A stretch of DNA of 50,597 nucleotides. Source: Pantoea brenneri. Lineage in GTDB: Bacteria; Pseudomonadota; Gammaproteobacteria; Enterobacterales; Enterobacteriaceae. Made by a program: the position numbers and the translations under genes. Shown piece after piece: positions 26,917-36,704 of this stretch (within the stretch, counting starts at the first letter, position 1; each line of letters opens with the position of its first letter). The stretch spans positions 1-50,597 of the forward strand of contig MIEI01000031.1 of the NCBI GenBank assembly GCA_002095305.1. The letters run 5' to 3'. The notes beneath the pieces are model-generated. The model was given only the letters and a program-made list of their open reading frames with translations, was not told the DNA's origin and made no database searches.

Positions 26917-28008
26917 ATGTTGCCATTGGGATTCAGATCAGGGAAATGCCGTGACGTGAACAGTACTCAACAACTCAGACATGACATGCGATTAGCACTC
27001 TGCTGTGTGCCCGCTATCCTGATAATTTTTGGCATTGGCCTCGCGACCCAGCATCTCCGGGAAGCCAGCGTGATGGCCAGCGGTGCACTGCCGCTGGCGT
27101 TTGGTGCCAGTAAAACCTGGGAGGGATCGTCAGCAAAATTACTGCTGGCGACCCTGCTCAGCCTCGGGCTGTGTGCATTTTTCGGTGCGCTGACCGGCAG
27201 CCTGCTGCTGTTTATCAGCGGTTCAATGCTGTTCGCCGCTGGCTATGCGGTAATCAGCGGCATTAATGGCACCGCCGGCTGGGTGGTACAACAGTCGGCC
27301 ATCGCCTGGATGATATCCGGTTATTTTCCGGGCGACATCAGTCACGCCGCCAGCCGCGCCGGGCTGGTAATGCTCGGCGGTACGGTGCAGCTGATGCTGA
27401 TTTGCCTGCTGGTGCGCAGCGGGGACTTCCGGCTGCAATCGCTGACCCGCTTTACCTGGCGCAGCGCTGTCCGGCGGCTGAAACACGCCTCGCGGCCCAA
27501 AATACATCTGCGCTGGTCGGTGGTGTTTGCCATCATCGCTATGGGCACGGCGCTGCTGACGGTTCATCATTTTTCGCTGCAGAACGGCTACTGGACCGGC
27601 ATGACCCTGCTGCTGTGCCTGCGCAGTCATTTTCGTGAATCACTGCTGCGGGTACCCGCCCGCACCCTTGGCACGCTATCGGGTTGCCTGGCGGCAGGCA
27701 TTCTCAGCCACAATGTGCATCAGCCTGCGCTGCTGGCGGCGGCATTTATCCTGTCAGCGTACATCGCCTTCACGCTCTCTTACCGGCTGGCGAACGGCTC
27801 CTATTTTGTCTTTACCTTCTTCGTCACGCTGATGGTCGTGCTGATGATTTCGCTCACCGGTCTGGTGCAGGGTAACGTGGCGGAGGATCGTCTGCTGGCA
27901 ACCGCCATCGGCAGCGGCTTCGCGCTGGCCGCGATCCTGCTGACCCGTCTGGCGGCAGCCATGCAGGCGAAGCTGAGCGGAAAGGCGGATTTCGAGACGC
28001 TTTACTGA
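26917..28008 (+). CDS. FUSC-family inner-membrane protein, about 363 aa
   Basis: Two sets of membrane helices (residues ~30-170 and ~205-345) separated by a short basic linker (RRLKHASRPKIHLRWS), without the large cytoplasmic domain of YccS or AaeB. The second half shows the FUSC-like pattern LQNGYWTGMTLLLCLRSHFRESLLRVPARTLGTLSGCLAAG. Members are linked to aromatic-acid or fusaric-acid efflux. Start uncertain: ATG 26917 is used here; GTG 26956 (AACAGTACTCAACAAC follows) would remove 13 residues. The UbiD decarboxylase operon is convergent, which would fit aromatic acids, but this is only suggestive. Confidence 0.78.
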   Translation: MLPLGFRSGKCRDVNSTQQLRHDMRLALCCVPAILIIFGIGLATQHLREASVMASGALPLAFGASKTWEGSSAKLLLATLLSLGLCAFFGALTGSLLLFISGSMLFAAGYAVISGINGTAGWVVQQSAIAWMISGYFPGDISHAASRAGLVMLGGTVQLMLICLLVRSGDFRLQSLTRFTWRSAVRRLKHASRPKIHLRWSVVFAIIAMGTALLTVHHFSLQNGYWTGMTLLLCLRSHFRESLLRVPARTLGTLSGCLAAGILSHNVHQPALLAAAFILSAYIAFTLSYRLANGSYFVFTFFVTLMVVLMISLTGLVQGNVAEDRLLATAIGSGFALAAILLTRLAAAMQAKLSGKADFETLY

Positions 28009-28053
28009 AAGTAACCCGCCGTCAGTCAGCGGCGGGTTACAGCTGGTGGCGGA

Positions 28054-29601
28054 TTAACGCGGGAACAATGAGGGTGCCCACAGGCTGGGATCGACCTCAG
28101 CAAACCGGGCGCGAATGAAATGCGGTTTGAGTTTAAACGGCACGGTACAGTCAAAGATGGTTTTGGTGGTGGTCCCTTTGTCGCTGATGCGCGGATCGTA
28201 AAACGGTTGCTGGGAAGGATCGAGCACATGCCCGGCCACGCCCGGCACAAACAACGTATCCAGATCGCCGACAAAGCGGGTCTGCATCGCCCACATCACG
28301 TCATCGGTATCAAACAGATCGACATCCTCATCCACCAGAATCACGTTCTTCAGTTCGCGGTAGACCGCCAGCGCAATCAGTGCCGCCTGGCGGGTCATTC
28401 CGTCATCACCGGCATTGCGTTTCGCCACCTGTAGCACCGCCAGAAACTTGCCGCCACCGGCACTGTGGGCATAGACGTTTTTGACCAGGCCGGGCAGCGC
28501 ATCTTCACATTGCAGATAGATACTGGCCTCAGTGGGGATACCGGCAAGGCTGACATGCTCTTCGCCCGGCCCGACCAGGGTCTGCAATATCGGCTGGCGG
28601 CGGGTGGTAATAGCTTTGACCTTAATCACTGGCAGCGACGGATTGGCCTCGCCGGTGTAGCCCGGAAACTCCGGCATCGCTTTGCCGCTGTGGGTGTGCT
28701 GATCTTCCGCCACCCGCACGCCTGGCAGGATCTCGCCTTCTATCACTATCTCGGCCCGGGCGATGGCGCGCTGGTTTATCGTCAAACAGTCGACCAGCTC
28801 TACCGGCCGGCCGCGCAGTCCTCCGGCAACGCACAGTTCATTGAAGCCAAACGGCGTAGTGGGCGCTTCGAACTCCGCGCCGATAGTGATAGCCGGGTCC
28901 AGTCCCATATTGATTGATACCGGCAGCGCCTTGCCTGCCGCTTCAGCTTTTTGCCGGAAGGCGTCGATGTGGCGGCCAGGCGCAAAGAAAATCGACAGCT
29001 GATCCTTACCCTGAACACATAAGCGATGAATAGTGACGTCGGTGTTATCACGGTCGTCCGGATCGCTGCCCAGCACCAGCCCGAGGCAGAAGTAAGGGCC
29101 GGCATCTTCAGTGGTATTGGTTGGTGCGGGCAGAATCTTACGCAGATCAAAGTCCGGATCGTCGGCGCGATAGACCACCTGCTGACATGGCGCATCCTTC
29201 TGCTCTGTCTGCACCGGCGGAGTGACGTTACGTCGCGCCTGCGCCATCTGAATCCCCAGCTCGCGTGCCGGCGCACCCAGCAGCGCGCTGACCCGTTCGC
29301 GGCTGGCCATCAGCCCCACCAGCACCCGCGCATCCGGAAAGCCTTTGATGTTATTAAAGGTCATCGCCGGGCCGATGCGGGTCGGCCGCATCACTGTCCC
29401 GCCGGCACCGATATAGCGGTAGACGCCCGCCAGTTCGGCAATCGGGTCGACTTCGCGATCGGTCTCAATATAGTGACCCGGTAACGTTTGCAGCAACGCG
29501 ATCGCCGAGCGCAAATCGTTAACCGGCGGCACCTGCCAGCCCTGAGGATGCGGATCGCCAGGTTTAACTTCGTGATAGGTGGTCGGGCGTTTTTGCGGCA
29601 T
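28054..29601 (-). CDS. UbiD-family decarboxylase, 515 aa
   Basis: Prenylated-FMN-dependent reversible decarboxylase of the UbiD superfamily, acting on aromatic or unsaturated acids. Recognisable elements: LPGHYIETDREVDPIAELAG, TVMRPTRIGPAMTFNNIKG, LVLGSDPDDRDNTDVTIHRLCVQG, EAPTTPFGFNELCVAGGLRG, VIEGEILPGVRVAEDQHTHSG (with the E/R/E-type acidic region) and EDVDLFDTDDVMWAMQTRF near the C-terminus. The length suits hydroxyarylic-acid decarboxylases. Start ATG 29601 follows AAGGAG, 10 bases after the SRPBCC gene. No ubiX gene (flavin prenyltransferase) lies in the window, so the cofactor must come from the genomic UbiX. Confidence 0.9.
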   Translation of the reverse strand: MPQKRPTTYHEVKPGDPHPQGWQVPPVNDLRSAIALLQTLPGHYIETDREVDPIAELAGVYRYIGAGGTVMRPTRIGPAMTFNNIKGFPDARVLVGLMASRERVSALLGAPARELGIQMAQARRNVTPPVQTEQKDAPCQQVVYRADDPDFDLRKILPAPTNTTEDAGPYFCLGLVLGSDPDDRDNTDVTIHRLCVQGKDQLSIFFAPGRHIDAFRQKAEAAGKALPVSINMGLDPAITIGAEFEAPTTPFGFNELCVAGGLRGRPVELVDCLTINQRAIARAEIVIEGEILPGVRVAEDQHTHSGKAMPEFPGYTGEANPSLPVIKVKAITTRRQPILQTLVGPGEEHVSLAGIPTEASIYLQCEDALPGLVKNVYAHSAGGGKFLAVLQVAKRNAGDDGMTRQAALIALAVYRELKNVILVDEDVDLFDTDDVMWAMQTRFVGDLDTLFVPGVAGHVLDPSQQPFYDPRISDKGTTTKTIFDCTVPFKLKPHFIRARFAEVDPSLWAPSLFPR

Positions 29602-29611
29602 GATTCACTCC

Positions 29612-30013
29612 TTATCGGGATTCAACCCAGCTTTTCAGATGCTGTAACACCTCACCCCAGCGGGTATTGCAGAACGGCAGATGCGGATCGCGATCGGACC
29701 AGCCACCATGACTGAGCGCCACAATGGTTTGATCGGGTCCGAAATCGGCCAGCGTGATACGCAGAGTTTTTCCCGCCGGGCTATCCGGCTCGTCAACCGA
29801 GACCTGCACCAGTTCCTCGTCCGGTACCAGTTTTTCGGTTCGCCAGCTGATATGGGCGTGCGGATTAGGTCGCAGAGTCAGAATTTCGCCCGCGGCAATC
29901 GTTCCTTCAACCACACCCAGATGCCAGCTGGCGAGTTGGGTGATATCGGTTAAGGCGGCATAGACCCGGCTGCGTGCAGCGGTGATTTTGATGGCGTGAT
30001 GAAGCGTGATCAT
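29612..30013 (-). CDS. SRPBCC-family protein (AHSA1/polyketide-cyclase-like), 133 aa
   Basis: Helix-grip fold: HHAIKITAARSRVYAALTDITQLASWHLGVVEG at the start and GGWSDRDPHLPFCNTRWGEVLQHLKSWVES at the end are typical of AHSA1/SRPBCC proteins with a large ligand cavity. Start ATG 30013 follows GGGGAG. It is the first gene of a tight two-gene operon with the UbiD decarboxylase (10-base gap), so it probably binds the substrate or product of that enzyme. The ligand is unknown. Confidence 0.85.
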   Translation of the reverse strand: MITLHHAIKITAARSRVYAALTDITQLASWHLGVVEGTIAAGEILTLRPNPHAHISWRTEKLVPDEELVQVSVDEPDSPAGKTLRITLADFGPDQTIVALSHGGWSDRDPHLPFCNTRWGEVLQHLKSWVESR

Positions 30014-30214
30014 ATGAACTCCCCGAACAGCGTGTAAAAGCAGTCGCAGAAAGTATATGTGTCAATCAGCAGCACGGTTTGTCCTGGTTAGTCCTCTCCC
30101 GCTTCGCACCGCCTGTCAGCGATGTCAGCCCCGACGCCACGCAGGCTGGCAGGCCGGGTAAGGTTTGAGTCAGTAAATGTAACCATTCACTGCACCAGGC
30201 TTTCCCCGCGCCGC

Positions 30215-31108
30215 TTATAGCTCGCCGGTATTGACCCGGCGGCCAATATCCCGCAGCTGCGAATATTTCTCCAGCAGCTGCGGACCGTCATCCAGGCTCA
30301 TGGCAAACATCCACATATAGGTCATCACCGAATAGAGGTGCCCGGCCTGAATATTGCCGCGACCGGACATGGCGAAAATGGTCACGCCAAACAGCAGCGC
30401 CGCGACGCTGCCTATCGCCAGATAACCCAACGCTTCCCGATCGGATAAGCGAATACGCAGGCTGGCCAGCACCTGATAGTGACGTCCCAGCGCCGAAGGG
30501 CTGGCATCACCAACCAGCTGCACCTCTTTTTCCAGCCGGTTATTCAGCCGACCAAATAACGCGTCGTTTTTACGGGTGAAGCCGGGCAGGAAGCAGGCGA
30601 AAAACAGCAGGATCGCCAGGCAGCCCGCGCCGGTCCAGAACTCAATCACCAGCAGCATCACCGCCGCCCCGCTCATTGACGCCAGCGAGGTGATCAATAC
30701 CGGCAAATGCTTCTCAAAAAAGTCGACAAATTCGCGTGACAGCGCGACGCGTGCCGCAATAGTCGAGGCGTTATGTTGCTCGTGTCGCTGCGCCACAATC
30801 ACCGGCACCGCCAGTTCGGCGTAAATACGGGCGAAGGTGCGGGTATCAACGCTGCGCCGTGCGGCGCCGATCGCCCACATGATAAACACCATCACCGCAT
30901 ACAGCAGCGCATGCCACGCCTGCCCGGTCACAATGGCATTGATAGCAAAGCCAGCCAGCAGCGGATACAGCAGGTACATCACATTTTCAGCCACCACCAG
31001 CAGCAGCGTGAGCATGAGTTTTCGGCTGTGTCGGCGTCCGAGCTTTTTTAATGTCAGAATAGCGCTGCGTGCGGCAGGTACCGGCACGAGGTTTTTGGCG
31101 GAATACAT
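30215..31108 (-). CDS. ABC-transporter six-TM-domain protein without ATPase domain, 297 aa
   Basis: Membrane protein with about six helices resembling the ABC_membrane_3 domain (residues ~25-290: KLMLTLLLVVAENVMYLLYPLLAGFAINAI; YAELAVPVIVAQRHEQHNASTIAARVALSREFVDFFEKHLP). No Walker A, Walker B or signature motif is present, and no ATPase gene is adjacent. The frame runs to 31333, but ATG 31108 (MYSAKNLVPVPAARS) is the natural start, because the rest crosses the operators. Divergent from a TetR gene with two operators between them. Confidence 0.82.
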   Translation of the reverse strand: MYSAKNLVPVPAARSAILTLKKLGRRHSRKLMLTLLLVVAENVMYLLYPLLAGFAINAIVTGQAWHALLYAVMVFIMWAIGAARRSVDTRTFARIYAELAVPVIVAQRHEQHNASTIAARVALSREFVDFFEKHLPVLITSLASMSGAAVMLLVIEFWTGAGCLAILLFFACFLPGFTRKNDALFGRLNNRLEKEVQLVGDASPSALGRHYQVLASLRIRLSDREALGYLAIGSVAALLFGVTIFAMSGRGNIQAGHLYSVMTYMWMFAMSLDDGPQLLEKYSQLRDIGRRVNTGEL

Positions 31109-31133
31109 AGAATATTTTCTGATAAGATGAGTC

Positions 31134-31183
31134 TTGAGCGGTTGCTCAAAATCGAAAGGCAGTGTATTTGAGCAACCGCTCAA
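31134..31183. promoter_or_regulatory. Two TetR-type operators between divergent genes
   Basis: TTGAGC-GGTT-GCTCAA at 31134-31149 and TTGAGC-AACC-GCTCAA at 31168-31183. Both are perfect 6-4-6 palindromes and are inverted copies of each other, with centres 34 bp apart. They sit between the ABC-membrane gene (31108, minus) and the TetR gene (31200, plus), so the TetR protein probably represses both. Confidence 0.85.
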
Positions 31184-31199
31184 AGTCAACGAGAGAGCG

Positions 31200-31778
31200 A
31201 TGATGAAACAGTCGGCGGAAGCGCTAAGAATTAAAATCCTTGAGGGTGCAGTCGCACTATTTATTGAGAAAGGCATCGGGAAAGTGACCACCCGGGAATT
31301 AACCGAATCCGTGGGGATTTCACGCAGCCACATCTATCACTATTTCAGCAACTGGCAAACGCTGTGTCTGGCGGCGCTTGAACGCTTCATGCATAACGAG
31401 TTTGCGCACTTTTCCGCGATGCTGGCGGCCGTCCCGCCGCCGCAGCGCCTCGGGCTGTTGTTTGAAAGCTATCTGCCCAACTCGCCCGATGCGGTCTGGC
31501 AGCTTTACGCTTCGTTCTGGCAACTGGCGAGTCATAATCCGGCTTATGCGGCGCTGGCGGAAGAGATGACGGCAAAATGGCAGGGGCTGATGGAGAGTCT
31601 CATCGCTGCTGAGGTCGAAAACGGCACGCTGCGCGTAACCGATGTGGCACGCACCGCACGACAGCTGAGTGCCATGCTCAATGGCTATGCCGATCTGCTG
31701 ACCATCAATCCTTCCGCAGCCAAAGCCGGTGAAGCACTGGACGATTTGAATCATTTTGTCGGACAAATGCGCGGATAA
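31200..31778 (+). CDS. TetR/AcrR-family transcriptional repressor, 192 aa
   Basis: N-terminal TetR helix-turn-helix (KILEGAVALFIEKGIGKVTTRELTESVGISRSHIYHYFSN, residues ~12-52), then a helical ligand-binding domain with the C-terminal TetR_C-like segment. Start: ATG 31200 or the next ATG at 31203. Two strong palindromes lie directly upstream. It probably autoregulates and controls the divergent ABC-membrane-domain gene. The inducer is unknown. Confidence 0.9.
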   Translation: MMKQSAEALRIKILEGAVALFIEKGIGKVTTRELTESVGISRSHIYHYFSNWQTLCLAALERFMHNEFAHFSAMLAAVPPPQRLGLLFESYLPNSPDAVWQLYASFWQLASHNPAYAALAEEMTAKWQGLMESLIAAEVENGTLRVTDVARTARQLSAMLNGYADLLTINPSAAKAGEALDDLNHFVGQMRG

Positions 31779-32257
31779 CGTCCTTTTAACCGTTGCGGTT
31801 AACGCCAGCAAAGTGGGTCATTTTTAATTAATTGTTAATAAAAGGTTTAATATTTTAACGAATTGACTGGCTGACTGCGATTATTTAAACCGCCCGACAA
31901 AGCGACAATAATGCCGGCTTTTCTTTTTTTAGCGGCGCTTTTTCGAATAGCGTTTTCCCGCCGAAACAGCTGTTTACACAACTGGTTATCCCTTACTGCC
32001 AGCCCATGAAACCGGGTAAATCCGTGTTTTTACGTGCTTTATTAAAAGCCCCTGAACAGATCCCGGCTGATAAAAACGCTCATAAAGCAACCAAGCCGTT
32101 GATAAACAAAGCAAATAATCCGTAAACCGGCGATAAAATTAATCATTGAGTCGGACCTTAAAAACCAATATATTGGCCGCGTTTTATCTACAGCCATTAC
32201 TTTTTTTATTCATTTATTCAACTGCGACGTTACACCCGTCCCGGTTGTAGGAGAGAT
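31779..32257. other. A+T-rich intergenic region upstream of dat
   Basis: About 480 bases without a gene, rich in A/T runs. It must carry the promoter and leader of the dat-ddc operon. AACCG-3-CGGTT at 31788-31801 is a short inverted repeat just after the tetR-type stop. No specific operator was recognised. Confidence 0.5.
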
Positions 32258-33643
32258 ATGATGACGGATAAAGTCCGTATTGATAGTTTGAATGCGCAGA
32301 CCTTAAACGGAAACAATGAAACCTATTTAGCCCGTCAGGCTGAATTTGAATCAAACGTTCGAAGTTACCCACGCAAATTGCCGTTCGCGATTGCGAAAGC
32401 ACAAGGTGTCTGGATCACTGACGTCGAGAATAATCAATATCTTGATTGTCTTGCCGGTGCCGGAACGCTGGCATTGGGCCATAACCATCCAGACGTTCTG
32501 CAGAGTATTCAAAATGTCATTACCAGCGGCTTGCCGTTACATACGCTCGATTTGACTACCCCGTTAAAAGATGAGTTCTCTGAGTACCTGCTCTCCTTAC
32601 TGCCGGGCCAGGGCAAAGAATATTGCCTGCAGTTCACCGGTCCGTCTGGCGCGGATGCGGTTGAAGCGGCTCTGAAACTGGCGAAAAAGCATACCGGTCG
32701 TTCCGGTATCATCAGCTTCTCGGGGGGTTATCACGGTATGACCCACGGCGCGCTGTCGGTGACCGGCAACCTGTCACCGAAAGAAGCCGTCGACGGTATG
32801 ATGCCGGAAGTGCAGTTCATGCCGTATCCGCATCTTTATCGCTGCCCACTGGGCCTTGGCGGTGAAGCGGGCGTTAAAGCGCTGACCTACTACTTCGAAA
32901 ACCTGATCAACGACGTTGAGAGCGGCGTGCGCAAACCAGCAGCGGTGATCCTCGAAGCGGTTCAGGGTGAAGGCGGCGTTAACCCGGCGCCGGCGGAGTG
33001 GCTGCAGCGCATCCGTAAAGTGACCCAGGAACATGGCATTCTGCTGATCCTCGATGAAGTGCAGGCTGGTTTTGCCCGTACCGGTAAGTTCTTCGCCTTT
33101 GAACACGCCGGCATTGAGCCGGACATCATCGTAATGTCCAAAGCGGTCGGCGGCGGTCTGCCACTGGCGGTGCTCGGCATTAAGAAACAGTTCGATGCAT
33201 GGTCTCCGGGTCATCACACCGGCACGTTCCGCGGCAACCAGCTGGCGATGGCAACCGGTCTCACCACCCTGAAGCTGCTGAAAGATAATAACATTGCTGA
33301 CAAAGTGGCGGCGCAGGGCGAGTGGCTGAAAGGCAAACTGGGCGAACTGCAACAGCGTTATCCGGTGATCGGTAACGTGCGCGGCCTGGGCCTGATGATC
33401 GGCATCGAGATGGTGAAACCGGACGAAGCCGCCGATCACATGGGCAGCTTCCCGGCCGATGGTGAACTCTCGGCGCTGGTACAGAAGAAATGTTTCGAAA
33501 ACGGCCTGATTCTGGAGCGTGGCGGTCGTCACGGTAGCGTGCTGCGTCTGCTGCCGTCCCTGCTGATCACCAATGCAGAACTGGACGTGTTTATGGATAA
33601 ATTTGAAAACGCCCTGCTGTCAGCTGGCGTGAAACCAGTTTGA
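32258..33643 (+). CDS. dat: L-2,4-diaminobutyrate:2-oxoglutarate 4-aminotransferase, 461 aa
   Basis: PLP-dependent class III aminotransferase that converts aspartate semialdehyde and glutamate to L-2,4-diaminobutyrate. Family elements: [79 protein letters not shown] lysine K295 in [14 protein letters not shown], and [12 protein letters not shown]. The [13 protein letters not shown] and [10 protein letters not shown] variants mark the diaminobutyrate subgroup. Start ATG 32258 follows GTAGGAG. First gene of a two-gene operon; ddc starts 14 bases after its stop. Confidence 0.94.
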   Translation: MMTDKVRIDSLNAQTLNGNNETYLARQAEFESNVRSYPRKLPFAIAKAQGVWITDVENNQYLDCLAGAGTLALGHNHPDVLQSIQNVITSGLPLHTLDLTTPLKDEFSEYLLSLLPGQGKEYCLQFTGPSGADAVEAALKLAKKHTGRSGIISFSGGYHGMTHGALSVTGNLSPKEAVDGMMPEVQFMPYPHLYRCPLGLGGEAGVKALTYYFENLINDVESGVRKPAAVILEAVQGEGGVNPAPAEWLQRIRKVTQEHGILLILDEVQAGFARTGKFFAFEHAGIEPDIIVMSKAVGGGLPLAVLGIKKQFDAWSPGHHTGTFRGNQLAMATGLTTLKLLKDNNIADKVAAQGEWLKGKLGELQQRYPVIGNVRGLGLMIGIEMVKPDEAADHMGSFPADGELSALVQKKCFENGLILERGGRHGSVLRLLPSLLITNAELDVFMDKFENALLSAGVKPV

Positions 33644-33657
33644 GTGGAGTGAATGCA

Positions 33658-35123
33658 ATGTCCCGGTTAAACCCGATTCTGGCGGCCTCAGCACAGAGCA
33701 CCGAGGCCTACCAGCAGGCGATTGCCCAGAGTAGCGCGGCGGTCGTTAAGTGGCTGGAACAACCTGAGATGTATCAGGCAAAACCGTCGCTGAGCTGCGT
33801 GAACGTATTACGCTGGACTTCAATCCTCAGGGCCTGGGTAACCAGGCCGCGATTGAGCGCGCCATCGAGTACTTCCTGAAAGACAGCCTGTCAGTGCATC
33901 ACCCACAATGTGTGGCGCACCTGCACTGCCCAAGCCTGGTGATCAGCCAGGCGGCAGAAGTGTTGATCAACGCCACCAACCAGAGCATGGATTCGTGGGA
34001 TCAGGCACCTTCCGCCACCATCATTGAGATGAAGCTGATCGAGTGGCTGCGTACTCAGGTGGGTTACCAGCCTGGCGACGCTGGCGTGTTCACCAGCGGC
34101 GGCACCCAGAGCAACCTGATGGGCCTGATGCTGGCGCGTGATGCCTGGTTTGCCCGTCAGGGACATTCGGTACAGCAGGATGGCCTGACCGGCGATCTGA
34201 AAAAGATCAAAGTCTTCTGCTCTGAAAACGCGCACTTCTCGGTACAGAAGAATATGGCGCTGCTCGGCCTTGGCTATCAGTCGGTGACGTTGGTTAAAAC
34301 CGATCGCTTCGCCCGCATGGATCTGGACGATTTACGTCACAAGCTGGCCCAGGCTCAGGCCAACGGCGAGCAGGTGCTGGCGATTGTTGCGACCGCAGGC
34401 ACCACCGATGCCGGTGCGATCGATCCGCTGCGCGAGATCGCCACGCTGGCGGCAGAACAGCAGATCTGGGTACACGTCGATGCGGCCTGGGGCGGTGCGT
34501 TGCTGCTGTCCGAACAGTATCGCGACTATCTGGATGGGATTGAGCTGGTGGACTCCATCACGCTCGACTTCCACAAGCAGTTCTTCCAGACCATCAGCTG
34601 TGGCGCTTTCCTGCTGAAAGAGGCGCGTCACTATGAGCTGATGCGTTATCAGGCGGCCTACCTGAATTCAGAGTTTGATGAAGCGCAGGGCGTGCCGAAT
34701 CTGGTGTCGAAGTCGCTGCAGACCACCCGTCGTTTTGATGCACTGAAACTGTGGATGGGTCTTGAAGCGCTGGGTCAGAAACAGTATGCCGCGATCATCG
34801 ATCACGGCGTGACGCTGGCGCAACAGGTTGCTCAGTACATTGAGCAGCAGGCCGCGCTGGAGCTGGTGATGCAGCCGCAGCTGGCGAGCGTGCTGTTCCG
34901 CTATCGCCCGGCCCATCTGGCGCACCTCAGCGACGCGGAAATCGCGCTGCTGAATCAGCGTATCGGTGATGCCCTGCTGGAGTCTGGCCGCGCCAACGTC
35001 GGCGTTACCGAATTCAACGGCGTCACCTGTCTGAAAATGACGCTGCTGAATCCGACCGTCACGCTGGAAGATATTCAGATCCTGCTGACCCTGGTGGAAA
35101 CCACTGCACAGCAGCTGGTGTAA
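33658..35123 (+). pseudogene. ddc: L-2,4-diaminobutyrate decarboxylase, frameshifted near the N-terminus
   Basis: PLP-dependent group II decarboxylase that makes 1,3-diaminopropane from the Dat product; 488 aa if intact. ATG 33658 (GGAG upstream) opens MSRLNPILAASAQSTEAYQQ to PEMYQ, then the frame fails at about 33777. One added G (CAGGGC for CAGGC) restores KTVAELRERITLDFNPQGLG, which continues unbroken to 35123. The C-terminal part holds all catalytic features: SGGTQSNLMGLMLARD, HVDAAWGGALL and the PLP lysine in TLDFHKQFF. The upstream and downstream sequence is otherwise undamaged. Either a very recent mutation or a sequencing error. Confidence 0.92.
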
Positions 35124-35136
35124 GTTACCGGTTGTT

Positions 35137-35163
35137 AAAAAGGCTCCCACGGGAGCCTTTTTT
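35137..35163 (+). terminator. Rho-independent terminator of dat-ddc
   Basis: AAAAAGGCTCCC-AC-GGGAGCCTTTTTT, a perfect GC stem with a U tract in both directions. It can also serve the convergent MHS transporter. Confidence 0.93.
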
Positions 35164-35181
35164 ATGCCGGCAACAGCCGGT

Positions 35182-36498
35182 TTAGCGCGATGGCGGCTCA
35201 TCCAGCAGCCGCAGATGGTCATCTTTGTTGAGGGTCATCAGCGCCACAATGCTGATCACCGCGGTGATCATCACGTACCAGGCGGGAATATCCAGATTAC
35301 CGGTCTGCCTGATTAAGCCGGTGATAATCAGCCCGGCACAGCCGGAGAAGACCGCGTTAGAGAGCGAATAGGCCAGCCCCAGACCGGTATACCGCACGCG
35401 GGTAGGAAACATCTCCGCCAGCATCGCCGGTCCCGGTCCGGCCAGCAGTCCGACTATCCCGCCAGCAATAAACACCACCAGCGCCTTCAGTCCCAGACCG
35501 CTGCTCGCCGCCTGCAGTACGTTGAGCAGCGGCAGCGCCAGCAACAGCAGCAGTACCGCCGCCGTCACCATCACCGCGCGGCGGCCAATTTTATCGCTCA
35601 GTATGCCAGCCGGAATGATGGTCGCGGCAAAGCCGAGGTTCGAGATCACCGCAATCAGCAGCGCCTGATTAAAACCGGTATGCAGCGAAGCCTGCAGGTA
35701 GGTCGGCATAATCACCAGATAGGTATAGCCGGCGGCCGACCACACCATCAGCCGACAGATACCAAGCAGAATAGTTTTCAGCGTCGCGCCGAGGCTGGCC
35801 TTAACTATCCCGGCCGCCGGTTCTGCCTGTTGCCGGATAAACGCCGGGGTCTCCTCCATCTGCACCCGCAGCCAGAGCGCCAGCGCACCTAAAGGCAGCG
35901 CGAGGAAAAAGGGAATACGCCAGCCCCACGCCAGCATCTGCTCCGGGGTTAACAGCAGTGACAGCAGCGCCACAATGCCTGCGCCCGCCAGCAGTCCCAG
36001 CGCCACGGTAAACGACTGCCAGGCCCCGAACAGCCCACGCTTACCGCGCGGCGCAAATTCGGTCATCAACGAGACCGCCCCGCCATATTCGCCGCCCGCG
36101 AACAGCCCCTGCAGAATACGCAGCACGGTAATGATCAGCGGAGCCAGCACGCCCAGGGTAGCGTAGGTCGGTACCAGCCCGATGGCGGTGGTCGCCAGCG
36201 TCATCATAATCAGCACAAAAATCAGCGTCGGCTTACGCCCGATGCGGTCGCCCATCCGGCCAAAGATAATCGCGCCGAGCGGACGGAAAAAGAAGGCGAT
36301 GGCGAACGAGGCATAGGTCAGTAAGATTCCGGTCAGCGCCGACTCCCCCTCAAGCCGAAAAAAATTCTGCGCAATCAGGGTGGCGAGAAAGCCGTAAACG
36401 GCAAACTCATACCATTCAATAAAATTCCCCACCGAACCGGCCAGCAAGGCACGTTTACGGCTGGCGGAACTGAGCAGCTTATCAGCGGCGTCGGACAT
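35182..36498 (-). CDS. MHS-family MFS transporter (metabolite:H+ symporter; ProP/KgtP/ShiA type), 438 aa
   Basis: Twelve helices with the MHS signature start GSVGNFIEWYEFAVYGFLATLIAQNFF, the loop 2-3 motif FGRMGDRIGRKPTLIF, GEYGGAVSLMTEFAPRGKRG in helix 4-5, and PTRVRYTGLGLAYSLSNAVFSG. Start ATG 36498 (MSDAADKLL) has AAGGA upstream; the frame extends to 36570. Family substrates include citrate, 2-oxoglutarate, shikimate and betaine; none can be chosen here. Convergent with dat-ddc. Confidence 0.9.
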   Translation of the reverse strand: MSDAADKLLSSASRKRALLAGSVGNFIEWYEFAVYGFLATLIAQNFFRLEGESALTGILLTYASFAIAFFFRPLGAIIFGRMGDRIGRKPTLIFVLIMMTLATTAIGLVPTYATLGVLAPLIITVLRILQGLFAGGEYGGAVSLMTEFAPRGKRGLFGAWQSFTVALGLLAGAGIVALLSLLLTPEQMLAWGWRIPFFLALPLGALALWLRVQMEETPAFIRQQAEPAAGIVKASLGATLKTILLGICRLMVWSAAGYTYLVIMPTYLQASLHTGFNQALLIAVISNLGFAATIIPAGILSDKIGRRAVMVTAAVLLLLLALPLLNVLQAASSGLGLKALVVFIAGGIVGLLAGPGPAMLAEMFPTRVRYTGLGLAYSLSNAVFSGCAGLIITGLIRQTGNLDIPAWYVMITAVISIVALMTLNKDDHLRLLDEPPSR

Positions 36499-36704
36499 GG
36501 CAGGTGATCCTTTTTGTCGTGGCATCAATCGCTTATGATTAGCACAATCGCTGATAAATTGCCCGGGCATCTGTGGTCGGCGTTAACTCAGCCACAAAAC
36601 GCCGCGCCAGAGTACGGTTAGCCGGCTTTTTCGTCCGGGGGACTTGCACTCCGGCGCGACGATCGTCAGGATGTGCGCAATTAACTGAACCGGGCGGATA
36701 AACC

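Noticed and set aside
32774..33532. 252-codon minus-strand ORF inside dat
   Set aside because: Shadow of the dat frame; no ribosome binding site and no protein-like motifs.
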